Positions 55,847 through 62,899 of a DNA stretch of 64,000 bases are shown in pieces. The DNA comes from Vibrio jasicida CAIM 1864 = LMG 25398 (lineage in GTDB: Bacteria; Pseudomonadota; Gammaproteobacteria; Enterobacterales; Vibrionaceae): positions 124,001-188,000 of the forward strand of contig NZ_BAOG01000053.1 in NCBI RefSeq assembly GCF_000400365.1. The letters are read 5' to 3'. The translations under genes were made by a program, and so were the position numbers. Position 1 is the first letter of the stretch. Each line of letters starts with the position of its first letter. The notes beneath the pieces are model-generated. The model saw nothing but the letters and a program-made list of their open reading frames with translations, was not told the DNA's origin and ran no database searches.

Positions 55847-57256
55847 CTAGTTGTTGTTCATCCAATCAACCATTTGGGTTTTGTACACATCGCTGTTGCC
55901 GCCAAAGATAGCTTGTACGCCTGTACCGACTCGCACCACACCCGCTGCACCAAGTGCTTTCAATTTCGCTTCGTCGACTTTGTCTTGCTCTGCGACTTGG
56001 ATGCGCAATCGAGTGATACAAGCATCGGTGCTTAAGATGTTTTGTTTGCCGCCAAACGCGCTAACCAACTCACTGGCAAACTCTGAACTGGTGTCATTGA
56101 CGGCTTTGCTGCTGTCTTGATCTTCACGACCTGGTGTTTTCAGATCGAACGTTTTAATGAACCAAGTGAACACTACGTAGTACAGCGCTGCGTATGCCAA
56201 ACCTAGTGGGATGATCATCCAGCCTTTGGTCGAAATACCAAAGAAGGTCACGTAGTCGATAAGACCTGCACTAAAGCTGTAGCCATGTTTTACGCCCAGC
56301 ATGATACACAGTGGGTAAGCCAGACCCGCAATGATCGCGTGAATCACGTAAAGCACAGGCGAGATGAACAAGAACGCAAACTCGATAGGCTCAGTGATAC
56401 CAGTTAGGAACGACGTCAGTGCAGCTGAGATCATAATGCCCATAACTTTGGTGCGGTTCTCTGGTTTTGCTGCACGGCCAATCGCAATTGCCGCCGCAGG
56501 AAGACCAAACATCTTGAATAGGTAACCACCTGCTAGGTTGCCCGCATTTGGGTCGCCAGCGAAGAAGCGAGGGATCTCTCCGTGGAATACTTGACCAGCA
56601 GCGTTCACAAACTCACCGGCTTGAAGCTGAATAATCACATTGATCACATGGTGCAGACCAAATGGGATCAGAGCACGTTCCGCGGTGCCGTAAGCCCAGA
56701 ATGCCACCAATGGGTTTTGCTCGGTTGCCCATGTGCCAAACCAATCAATACCGGAGCCAATTGGTTGCCAAATAAAGGCAATCGCAATACCCAAAAACAG
56801 CATAGAAAATGACGTGACGATCGGGACAAATCGTTTACCCGCGAAGAAGGCCAAGTAAGCTGGCATCTTAATGGTATAGAAACGGTTAAACATATACGCA
56901 CCAACTGCACCGGAGATGATGCCACCGAGCACACCTGTGTCGATATGGTCCACACCCAGCACGCCAGCCATGACTTTTAGCGTCGCGACTAATACGTAAT
57001 AACCAATACCTGCCGCAACCGCACCAACACCATCATTGTTGGTAAATGAGATAGCAACGCCAAGCGCAAAGATAAGCGGCAGGTTACCGAAGACCGCGCC
57101 CCCCGCTTCTGCCATCAATTCAGAAACTACGGGTGGAATGAACCCAAATTGCGCCGAGCCAATACCCAAAAGGATACCTGCCGCGGGCATTGAGGCTATA
57201 GGCAACATGAGCGCCTTACCGACCTTAGAAAGGTTGGCAAAAAAGTTAGCAAACAT
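55847..57256 (-). CDS. ptsG: Glucose-specific PTS permease EIICB
   Basis: 469 residues. Membrane IIC domain (residues 1–~380) with GHLF-type sequence NRTKVMGIMISAALTSFLTGITEPIEFAF and IPFGLHHVINV; then a linker (DLKTPGRED) and a IIB domain whose phosphorylated Cys is in STDACITRLRI. Overall very like E. coli PtsG. Imports and phosphorylates glucose. GUUGGAGUAU precedes the ATG by 7 bases. Divergent from sgrR, whose E. coli counterpart controls the ptsG-silencing RNA SgrS. Confidence 0.95.
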   Translation of the reverse strand: MFANFFANLSKVGKALMLPIASMPAAGILLGIGSAQFGFIPPVVSELMAEAGGAVFGNLPLIFALGVAISFTNNDGVGAVAAGIGYYVLVATLKVMAGVLGVDHIDTGVLGGIISGAVGAYMFNRFYTIKMPAYLAFFAGKRFVPIVTSFSMLFLGIAIAFIWQPIGSGIDWFGTWATEQNPLVAFWAYGTAERALIPFGLHHVINVIIQLQAGEFVNAAGQVFHGEIPRFFAGDPNAGNLAGGYLFKMFGLPAAAIAIGRAAKPENRTKVMGIMISAALTSFLTGITEPIEFAFLFISPVLYVIHAIIAGLAYPLCIMLGVKHGYSFSAGLIDYVTFFGISTKGWMIIPLGLAYAALYYVVFTWFIKTFDLKTPGREDQDSSKAVNDTSSEFASELVSAFGGKQNILSTDACITRLRIQVAEQDKVDEAKLKALGAAGVVRVGTGVQAIFGGNSDVYKTQMVDWMNNN

Positions 57257-57328
57257 AAAAATACTCCAACTTGTTAGATAAAAATCTTGAGTGGCGCAGT
57301 CATGAATAAACTGTGGGAAGCGGGGAGA

Positions 57329-57399
57329 TTAGCGATAGCATCGTGATTATGGTTTGCGGGGGTTGGAGCATAAACATAAAAACTGGTTGCTATCGCTAA
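57329..57399 (-). promoter_or_regulatory. C-rich stem-loop upstream of ptsG, leader element or sRNA candidate
   Basis: On the minus strand, TTAGCGATAGCA (57399–57388) and TGCTATCGCTAA (57340–57329) form a 12-bp perfect stem around 47 bases. Inside, TTATG (57373–57369) and CATAA (57351–57347) pair again, leaving a 17-base loop CTCCAACCCCCGCAAAC. ATGCTCCAAC (57371–57362) is complementary over 10 bases (one G·U) to GTTGGAGTAT, the ptsG ribosome-binding site at 57270–57261. No terminator lies between it and ptsG, so a cis-acting leader is the simpler reading; an SgrS-like RNA is the alternative. Confidence 0.5.
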
Positions 57400-57499
57400 A
57401 GCTTTATAAGTGGTGTGCTGAGCTAAAAATAGAGGGCCTTAACCAATTGAAGGGCACTGTCTCGATCGCTCAACCATAGGACTGCGTCAGAATCTAAGT

Positions 57500-57518
57500 G
57501 TATTTTGGGTAAAAATAA
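57500..57518. promoter_or_regulatory. Mlc/NagC-like site between ptsG and sgrR
   Basis: TATTTT-GGGTA-AAAATAA (7-bp arms with one mismatch when a flanking base is included) has the A/T-rich inverted repeat style of Mlc and NagC operators. Mlc represses ptsG in E. coli. The site is only suggestive. Confidence 0.35.
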
Positions 57519-57636
57519 GGCATGAAAAAACAGAGTGAATTTTGTTTTTCTTGTTCCTGATAACTAAGTTTTTAGACCTTTTTACTTGAATGAATACATT
57601 AAACGCTAATATAAGGAACAGAATTTTAGTTTTGGA

Positions 57637-59406
57637 GTGCCTGTTTTGGAGAGTATTAATCTTTTTCGCTACTACGAACGTGTAGAGAGTTTTGAGCTGC
57701 GAGAGGAATACGCGGTGACGCTTGCCGAGATTGCAGACAAGATGTTCACCAGCGCAAGGCATGCCCGAGCTATTCTCAAGCAGATGAATGCGCTCAACTG
57801 GATCGCTTGGATACCCAGAGTGGGGCGTAACCAACGTTCGACCTTAATTCGTAACATCGATCGTACAGAGGTGAAGCGCTCTATCGCTCTTGAATGGATC
57901 AAAGAGAGCAAATACGACCGAGCACTTGAGTTTCTTGACTTCGACCAAGTCGTGTTTGAGCAACTGCTCAAGCAAACTTCCGGCGCCCAAGTGACAGAAG
58001 GCAAAGTCAGTGTACAACTCACCTATAACCGCTCTTTTGCTACGCTCAATCCAATCACACCGCAACGAAACAGCGAGCGTTTCTTAATTCGTCAAATTCA
58101 CGCTTGCTTGGTTTCTATGACACCTGAAGGTGAGTTAGTCGGAAACATTGCGCATCATTGGCAAACCGATGAAGAGTGGCGAACTTGGACGTTTTATCTT
58201 CGTCCGTCCGTTTGCTTTCATCATGGCGGTAAAGTGGATGCAGAGCTGATGGTGAAGCTACTAAACCATTGGCAGCAGCTTCCATATTATCAAAATGAGC
58301 TCGATCACCTTGAAACGGTTTCCGTCGAGTCGCCTTATCGATTTTCCGTTCAACTTACTCGGCCAGACAAAGGCTTCGCTGCATTGTTGAGTGATCTGAA
58401 ATACTCTTTACAGCCTGTCGAGCAACTCAATAACCTATCTTCCGATAGCATCGGCTGTGGCATTTTCTCTCTGGAATCGCATACGAACAATAAGCTTACC
58501 TTGTTGGCGAATGAGCGCTTCCACGGATTTCGCTCCCTCACTGATAAAGTCACCATCTGGTCGTTAAACAGTGACAAGAAGGAAGGTGCAAAGGCATCCA
58601 ACTACCCACACGATTTACCTAAGACAGAGCAGTACTCGAAAAAGGTCATCACCAACTCTCCAGATGAAGAAGTGGATGAGCGCATCATTGATACCAAACA
58701 CACAGCATCGAAAGATCGCGTGGAAGAAGGGTGCTTGCTTATGATTTTCAATCACAATCATTCTAACTTATCACACGCTCAGCGACGTTGGCTGAGTGAT
58801 GCATTGAGTGGTGAGAACATTTGGCAGCAGTTGGAGCGCAACGAAACCACCTTCGGGGCTGAGATCGCACATAACTTTTTCCCCTTCTGGCACAACGTCA
58901 AATACCTGAGAAGTGATGAGGTAGTACTACCGAGTTCAATCCGAATCGCCTGTTATTCCCATCTTGGTATTCAACGCAGTGCGAGAGCCGCTGAGCAAAT
59001 CTTGATGGAACATGGCATCAAAGTTGAAGTAAACGTTTATTCGTTTGAAGCATTTATTGAAAAAGCGTCTGGAGAGGGCTTTAGTGAAGAGATCGTCTTG
59101 AGCAGCTTTAACTTGGATGACAACCGACAAGTCTCGGCTTTACTGTTTTTCCTCAGCGATCCTGTTTTGCACGCCACGATCGGATCTGACGTCAGCGACT
59201 GGCTGGTGGTTGAGATCAACCAAATTCGACAGTTTAGCGCTCCGGAAGATTACCTCACCCAGTTAGAGCAACTTGGCTCTGTGCTGATCTATGAAGGTGT
59301 GGTTAGTCCGATGCTTCACCACCGACAAACACTTAGCTTCCAAGACATATTCAAAGGTGTAGAGATCACGGCGTGGGGTTGGCCGAAGTTGAGTGAGATT
59401 TGGTAA
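57637..59406 (+). CDS. sgrR: SgrR-family transcriptional regulator
   Basis: 589 residues from GTG at 57637; a TTG at 57646 with GGAG at the right distance is an alternative. N-terminal HTH (VTLAEIADKMFTSARHARAILKQMNALNWIAWIPRVGRNQRS), then a periplasmic oligopeptide-binding-like domain of family 5 (IARQI-like ERFLIRQIHACLVSM, IAHHWQTDEEWRTWTFYLRPSVCFHHG, IGCGIFSLES). This domain order defines SgrR, which in E. coli senses sugar-phosphate stress and activates sgrS. A linker around 310–350 (GAKASNYPHDLPK…) is longer than in E. coli. Confidence 0.9.
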   Translation: MPVLESINLFRYYERVESFELREEYAVTLAEIADKMFTSARHARAILKQMNALNWIAWIPRVGRNQRSTLIRNIDRTEVKRSIALEWIKESKYDRALEFLDFDQVVFEQLLKQTSGAQVTEGKVSVQLTYNRSFATLNPITPQRNSERFLIRQIHACLVSMTPEGELVGNIAHHWQTDEEWRTWTFYLRPSVCFHHGGKVDAELMVKLLNHWQQLPYYQNELDHLETVSVESPYRFSVQLTRPDKGFAALLSDLKYSLQPVEQLNNLSSDSIGCGIFSLESHTNNKLTLLANERFHGFRSLTDKVTIWSLNSDKKEGAKASNYPHDLPKTEQYSKKVITNSPDEEVDERIIDTKHTASKDRVEEGCLLMIFNHNHSNLSHAQRRWLSDALSGENIWQQLERNETTFGAEIAHNFFPFWHNVKYLRSDEVVLPSSIRIACYSHLGIQRSARAAEQILMEHGIKVEVNVYSFEAFIEKASGEGFSEEIVLSSFNLDDNRQVSALLFFLSDPVLHATIGSDVSDWLVVEINQIRQFSAPEDYLTQLEQLGSVLIYEGVVSPMLHHRQTLSFQDIFKGVEITAWGWPKLSEIW

Positions 59407-59499
59407 AGGACGATTGTAAACAGCACGATCTTTGCTCATCAAAATGCGATCTTCACCTCTTGTATTTAAAGTACTAACTGATAACGTAGAGTTTGTTTT

Positions 59500-59513
59500 A
59501 GTAAAATTTTACT
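59500..59513. promoter_or_regulatory. Palindrome upstream of ygjH resembling the ebgA operator
   Basis: AGTAAAATTTTACT, a perfect 14-bp palindrome 15 bases before the ygjH start, with TTTT before it. It shares the arms TTAGTAAAA/TTTTACT of the ebgA site (45935–45953) but lacks the central base. Confidence 0.4.
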
Positions 59514-59527
59514 TGAGGTTTTAATCA

Positions 59528-59860
59528 ATGGAAACGATCGCTTACTCAGACTTCGCAAAACTAGAAATTCGCACCGGAAAAATCATCGAAGTGGCTCGTC
59601 ACGAAAACGCAGATAAGCTTTACATCGTGCAGATCGACATCGGTGAGAAAACACTGCAAACCGTCACCAGCTTGGTGCCTTACTACACAGAAGAAGAGTT
59701 GATGGGGAAACAAGTGGTGGTGCTGTGTAATCTTGCGAAAGCTAAGATGCGTGGTGAAACCTCCGAGTGCATGCTGCTGTGTGCTGAAACCGATGATGAA
59801 TCAGAAAGTGTTCTGCTAACGCCTGAACGCGCGATGCCAGCTGGTGTGAGAATCGTTTAG
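59528..59860 (+). CDS. ygjH: tRNA-binding-domain protein YgjH
   Basis: 110 residues, almost the same length and sequence as E. coli YgjH (AYSDFAKLEIRTGKIIEV; HENADKLYIVQIDIG; LMGKQVVVLCNLAKAKMRGE; LLCAETDD). It is an EMAP-II/MetG-C-like OB fold that binds tRNA. In E. coli it lies next to ebgR; here it is 12 kb away across the gal and ptsG genes. GAGG ribosome-binding site. Confidence 0.94.
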   Translation: METIAYSDFAKLEIRTGKIIEVARHENADKLYIVQIDIGEKTLQTVTSLVPYYTEEELMGKQVVVLCNLAKAKMRGETSECMLLCAETDDESESVLLTPERAMPAGVRIV

Positions 59861-60005
59861 TATCTAGTCATATATTGTTTATATAACAGTTATTTATGTT
59901 TTAGATCTCATTTTATAAATGAATCAATAGAATCATATTCACCTTTATTTATAATCTCCGCGCTTTTAAAAGCTGTCTAACAGTATGAAAAATTAGGAAA
60001 TTATA

Positions 60006-60602
60006 ATGAAAAAAGTATTGCCATTATTGGCTTTAGGTGCAGTGGTTGCTTCGGCGTCGGTTCAGGCGGAAGGTAATTGGTACATTGGTGCGGATATTTT
60101 AAATTCAGACCTTAAAGTTGAAGGTGACTCGTCAAGCTCTTCAGCTACGGGTCTTGGTATTGCGGTAGGTAAAGAGCTGCAATACTCAGAAAACTTCAAA
60201 CTGGCACTAGAGGGCGAATACGTCTACTACGGTAGCTTTGAAGAAAAAGCATCTGGTTCAGGTAACTGGGCAAAAGTGACTGTTGATGGTTACGGCTTCA
60301 ACCTAAATGCAAAACCGAAATACCAATTCTCTGGTACTGGTTTTTATGTTGGTGCAGTTGCAGGTCTTGGTGTGATGGGTGTAGATTTTGAGTCTAAATC
60401 AAACCTTGCAAACCTTAATGTGAAAACTGACGGTAGTGATGTTGGTTTCAACTACGGTGCAGAAGTGGGTTACGAGTTCGCTTCAGGTCTAATTATCTCT
60501 GGTGGTTACCGTGTTTCTACAGTAACGATCGATGTTGAAGGCGGTGGTGATATCGACTTTGATTTCGACAGCCTATACGCTGGTGTTGATTACAAGTTCT
60601 AA
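60006..60602 (+). CDS. Small outer-membrane beta-barrel protein
   Basis: 198 residues. Signal peptide MKKVLPLLALGAVVASASVQA; mature part of alternating hydrophobic strands ending in aromatic VDYKF, the typical C-terminal Phe of outer-membrane barrels. Gly/Asp-rich turns and segments such as GLGIAVGKELQYSENFKLALEGEY fit an 8-stranded OmpX/OmpA-type porin-like barrel. No specific function is recognised; acfA-like proteins of vibrios have this look. Confidence 0.8.
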   Translation: MKKVLPLLALGAVVASASVQAEGNWYIGADILNSDLKVEGDSSSSSATGLGIAVGKELQYSENFKLALEGEYVYYGSFEEKASGSGNWAKVTVDGYGFNLNAKPKYQFSGTGFYVGAVAGLGVMGVDFESKSNLANLNVKTDGSDVGFNYGAEVGYEFASGLIISGGYRVSTVTIDVEGGGDIDFDFDSLYAGVDYKF

Positions 60603-60630
60603 TCTCACACAAACAGAATATGAGAATAGC

Positions 60631-60656
60631 AAAAGGGAGCCACTAGGCTCCCTTTT
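60631..60656. terminator. Bidirectional terminator, outer-membrane gene / GGCT gene
   Basis: AAAAGGGAGCC-ACTA-GGCTCCCTTTT. The right arm overlaps the last codons of the minus-strand gene ending at 60643. Confidence 0.9.
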
Positions 60657-61194
60657 TAATTAGGTTATCAATCAACTCATAATGATGATCTTGTACGCCC
60701 GCTAAGTTGCCGTATTTGGGCTGGTGGCGGTCGTTTTCTTTGGCATGATGCCAACCAACGGTATGGCGAACGAAGTGCTCAGCAAAGGCGTGGGAGACTT
60801 CTAAGCATCCAGCGAGGACCGTATCAACATAGCTTTGCATGATGGGACTGAGCGAGCAGGGTGGTAACGGATCGTTTTTCACATAAACCCAAATGCTGTG
60901 CTCAGAGTTAAAAGTGGCCTCTGTTTCAATCTGATCAGGACGGATTTGAATGCGATGGTAGCCACGCTCGCGTCGGTCAAAATCCGCTAGCGCTTGATCG
61001 TCGACTTCAAGCAGTACGCCATTGACTTGCCCTTCGCCTTCATTCACAACCAAGGGTGACAAAATATAGCTGTCGTCAACTTTGCCCCAATAGCGCACCA
61101 GTCCATGAGCGATGACTGGGATGGCTTCTCCCGTTTGACCCGTTAACTTACGCGAGGCGGCATTGATTAAACTGCCGTAGCCAAATATATACAT
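60643..61194 (-). CDS. Gamma-glutamylcyclotransferase-like protein
   Basis: 183 residues. The GGCT fold signature is at the N-terminus: MYIFGYGSLINAASR (YGSL loop), followed by ADFDRRERGYHRIQI, where the conserved acidic residue and the R-x-x-GY pattern are seen. Family members cleave gamma-glutamyl amines or glutathione; which substrate applies here is unknown. Confidence 0.83.
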   Translation of the reverse strand: MYIFGYGSLINAASRKLTGQTGEAIPVIAHGLVRYWGKVDDSYILSPLVVNEGEGQVNGVLLEVDDQALADFDRRERGYHRIQIRPDQIETEATFNSEHSIWVYVKNDPLPPCSLSPIMQSYVDTVLAGCLEVSHAFAEHFVRHTVGWHHAKENDRHQPKYGNLAGVQDHHYELIDNLIKKGA

Positions 61195-61308
61195 CTCGAT
61201 TGCTTCCCTTGCTTCGACGAAATAACTGTTATCCGTTATACCTAAACACTACCAACCAAGCAACGTGTGAAGCACAGGTTTTACCTCGAAAGGATAGTTT
61301 GATTTTAT

Positions 61309-61331
61309 AACATGTATTTTTTATGCATGTT
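61309..61331. promoter_or_regulatory. NsrR-like operator upstream of nnrS
   Basis: Left arm AACATGTAT and right arm ATGCATGTT (9-bp inverted repeat, one mismatch) around TTTTT. This fits the published gammaproteobacterial NsrR consensus arms AAgATGyAT/ATRcATcTT closely. NsrR is a nitric-oxide-sensing repressor and nnrS is a known member of its regulon in several gammaproteobacteria. The site lies 64 bases before the nnrS start. Confidence 0.75.
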
Positions 61332-61394
61332 TGTGTTAATATCGAACGCGTAGAATTTTTGAACGGTATCAAATGGGTACTTAAGGGCATCACA

Positions 61395-62579
61395 ATGCTG
61401 AATATCACCGATAAAAAAGTGGAAGAAAAAATCCCTGCATGGCTGCGATTAGGGTTTAGACCGTTTTTCCTGTTTGGCTCTATTTATGCTGTTGTCGCAA
61501 TTGCGGTATGGGTATGGATGTTCCAAACCGGACAGCCAAGTGCATTGAGTGTTCCGGCGTTGTGGTGGCACGTTCATGAAATGTTGTTTGGTTTTTCAAT
61601 GGCAATAGTAGTGGGCTTTGTGCTGACTGCAGTGCAAAACTGGACGGGCATTAACGGCACGAAACACTACACCTTGTTAGCGATATTTACATTGTGGCTT
61701 GCACCGAGAATACTGCTTTGGACACCAGCACCACTTTGGTTAACCAGCAGCATTGAAGCGCTGTTTTTGCTGTTTGTAGCGTACGAAGTGGGCATTCGTG
61801 TTTACCGTGCGAAAGGTTGGCGGAACCTGTTTTTTGTGCCGTTATTCTTGCTCGCCATCTTTGCTAACTTTGCCAGTTACGCAACGGTGAAAGGCATGCC
61901 GCCATTTACCTCGTCTGCAGTATGGCAAGCGATGCTTTGGTGGTTCACTCTGCTGCTTTCCGTCATGGGTGGACGAGTGATTCCATTTTTCACTGCTCGT
62001 CGATTTAACTTTGAAAAGGCTCAGCCGCTAATGTGGTTAGATTGGCTAGCAAACCTACCTTTGGTCATGTTGTTCGTGTTGAGCTTCTTCCCTGTGACGT
62101 TTGCGGAACTTGGTCAGCCACTTATGTTGTTTGCCGGTGTGGCGCAGTTGGTTCGATTCCTGCGCTGGAAGCCTTGGCTGACACTTAGCGAGCCGTTGGT
62201 GTGGTCTTTACATGCAGCTTACTTGTGCTTGCCTTTGAGTCTGATTCTACGTGGTAGTTGGGATAATGCGTTTGCTAATCATAACTTGATTCACCTATTT
62301 GCTATCGGAGCATTAGGAGGCTTGATCTTAGCAATGATTTCTCGAGTGACCATGGGGCACACCGGTCGCATGATTTACAAAGGCCCAAACATGAGTATCG
62401 CTTTTGCTGCCGTGATTGGCGCGGCTTTAGCAAGAAGCTTAGGCGTGATTTTTGACCCTGCAAACATGCTACTTTGGATTGATGTCAGTGCCGCCTTGTG
62501 GATTCTGGCTTTCGGTATGTTCGTATGGCGATTCGGAATGATGCTGTTGAAACCAAGAGTGGATGGTCATCCCGGATAA
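61395..62579 (+). CDS. nnrS: NnrS family haem-copper membrane protein
   Basis: 394 residues from ATG at 61395 (AAGGG upstream; in-frame codons from 61323 would put the start inside the operator). About 12 membrane helices, with conserved LGFRPFFLFGS and WWHVHEMLFGF near the N-terminus and NLIHLFAIGALGGLILAMISRVTMGHTGR later; these His residues bind haem and metal. NnrS relieves nitric oxide stress. The NsrR-like operator supports nitric oxide control. Confidence 0.93.
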   Translation: MLNITDKKVEEKIPAWLRLGFRPFFLFGSIYAVVAIAVWVWMFQTGQPSALSVPALWWHVHEMLFGFSMAIVVGFVLTAVQNWTGINGTKHYTLLAIFTLWLAPRILLWTPAPLWLTSSIEALFLLFVAYEVGIRVYRAKGWRNLFFVPLFLLAIFANFASYATVKGMPPFTSSAVWQAMLWWFTLLLSVMGGRVIPFFTARRFNFEKAQPLMWLDWLANLPLVMLFVLSFFPVTFAELGQPLMLFAGVAQLVRFLRWKPWLTLSEPLVWSLHAAYLCLPLSLILRGSWDNAFANHNLIHLFAIGALGGLILAMISRVTMGHTGRMIYKGPNMSIAFAAVIGAALARSLGVIFDPANMLLWIDVSAALWILAFGMFVWRFGMMLLKPRVDGHPG

Positions 62580-62602
62580 TCACAGTTCAGAATTGATAAA
62601 AG

Positions 62603-62634
62603 AAGGGCTCAACCAATGGTATGAGCCCTTTTTA
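62603..62634 (+). terminator. Rho-independent terminator after nnrS
   Basis: AAGGGCTCA-ACCAATGGTA-TGAGCCCTTTTT, 23 bases after the nnrS stop. Confidence 0.93.
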
Positions 62635-62756
62635 TTTGAGCTTGCTTCCGCAAATGACCCACAATTAGTAAGGTAATTGTTAAGAATGTGAAAAACGTTG
62701 AATTCTATAGTGGGATTTGAGCGTGCTAGAAGGTGCGGACTCCGCTACTCTGTAGA
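62635..62756. promoter_or_regulatory. Upstream region of the candidate small RNA
   Basis: 122 noncoding bases. A TATAGT (62706–62711) could be a sigma-70 -10 box. GG-N10-GC at 62732–62745 would fit a very degenerate sigma-54 promoter, and TTGC-TTCC-GCAA (62642–62653) weakly resembles the LuxO site TTGCA-N3-TGCAA. None is strong on its own. Confidence 0.35.
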
Positions 62757-62879
62757 TGTTATTACTCGTATGCACACGAGTGATTAACTAGCCAATTGAC
62801 GTTTAAGACCCATAGGAGTCTCTCGTGTAATTACATGGCCGCTTAGTTCTATCCCTCCGTGGAACTAAGCGGCGTTTTT
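62757..62879 (+). ncRNA. Candidate Qrr-like small RNA
   Basis: Three hairpins on the plus strand: ACTCGT-ATGCAC-ACGAGT (62764–62781); AGACCC-ATA-GGaGTCT (62806–62821); and a terminator GCCGCTTAGTTC / GAACTAAGCGGC (62838–62873) with a GTTTTT tail. Between the first two is an unpaired stretch containing CTAGCCAATTGACGTT (62788–62803), which differs by one base from the Qrr core CTAGCCAACTGACGTT as I remember it. Size (about 115–125 bases), 5' hairpin, core and terminator layout fit the Qrr family of quorum-sensing RNAs. It differs after the core (TTAAGA in place of GTTAGTGA). The 5' end is a guess. Confidence 0.6.
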
Positions 62880-62899
62880 CGTTCTGTGGCTAGATAAAA

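Noticed and set aside
57300..57377. 25-codon upstream reading frame in the ptsG leader (minus strand, starting ATGTTTATG)
   Set aside because: No Shine–Dalgarno sequence precedes it, and it overlaps the hairpin. Kept only as a possible side effect of the duplicated start-like sequence.
57421..57460. Possible minus-strand terminator (GCCCTT/AAGGCC) that might end an SgrS-like RNA
   Set aside because: The stem is only five pairs with a bulge, and the T run is separated from it by several bases.
62732..62745. GG-N10-GC as a sigma-54 promoter for the candidate small RNA
   Set aside because: Only the invariant dinucleotides fit; the TGGCAC and TTGCA contexts are missing, so chance is likely.
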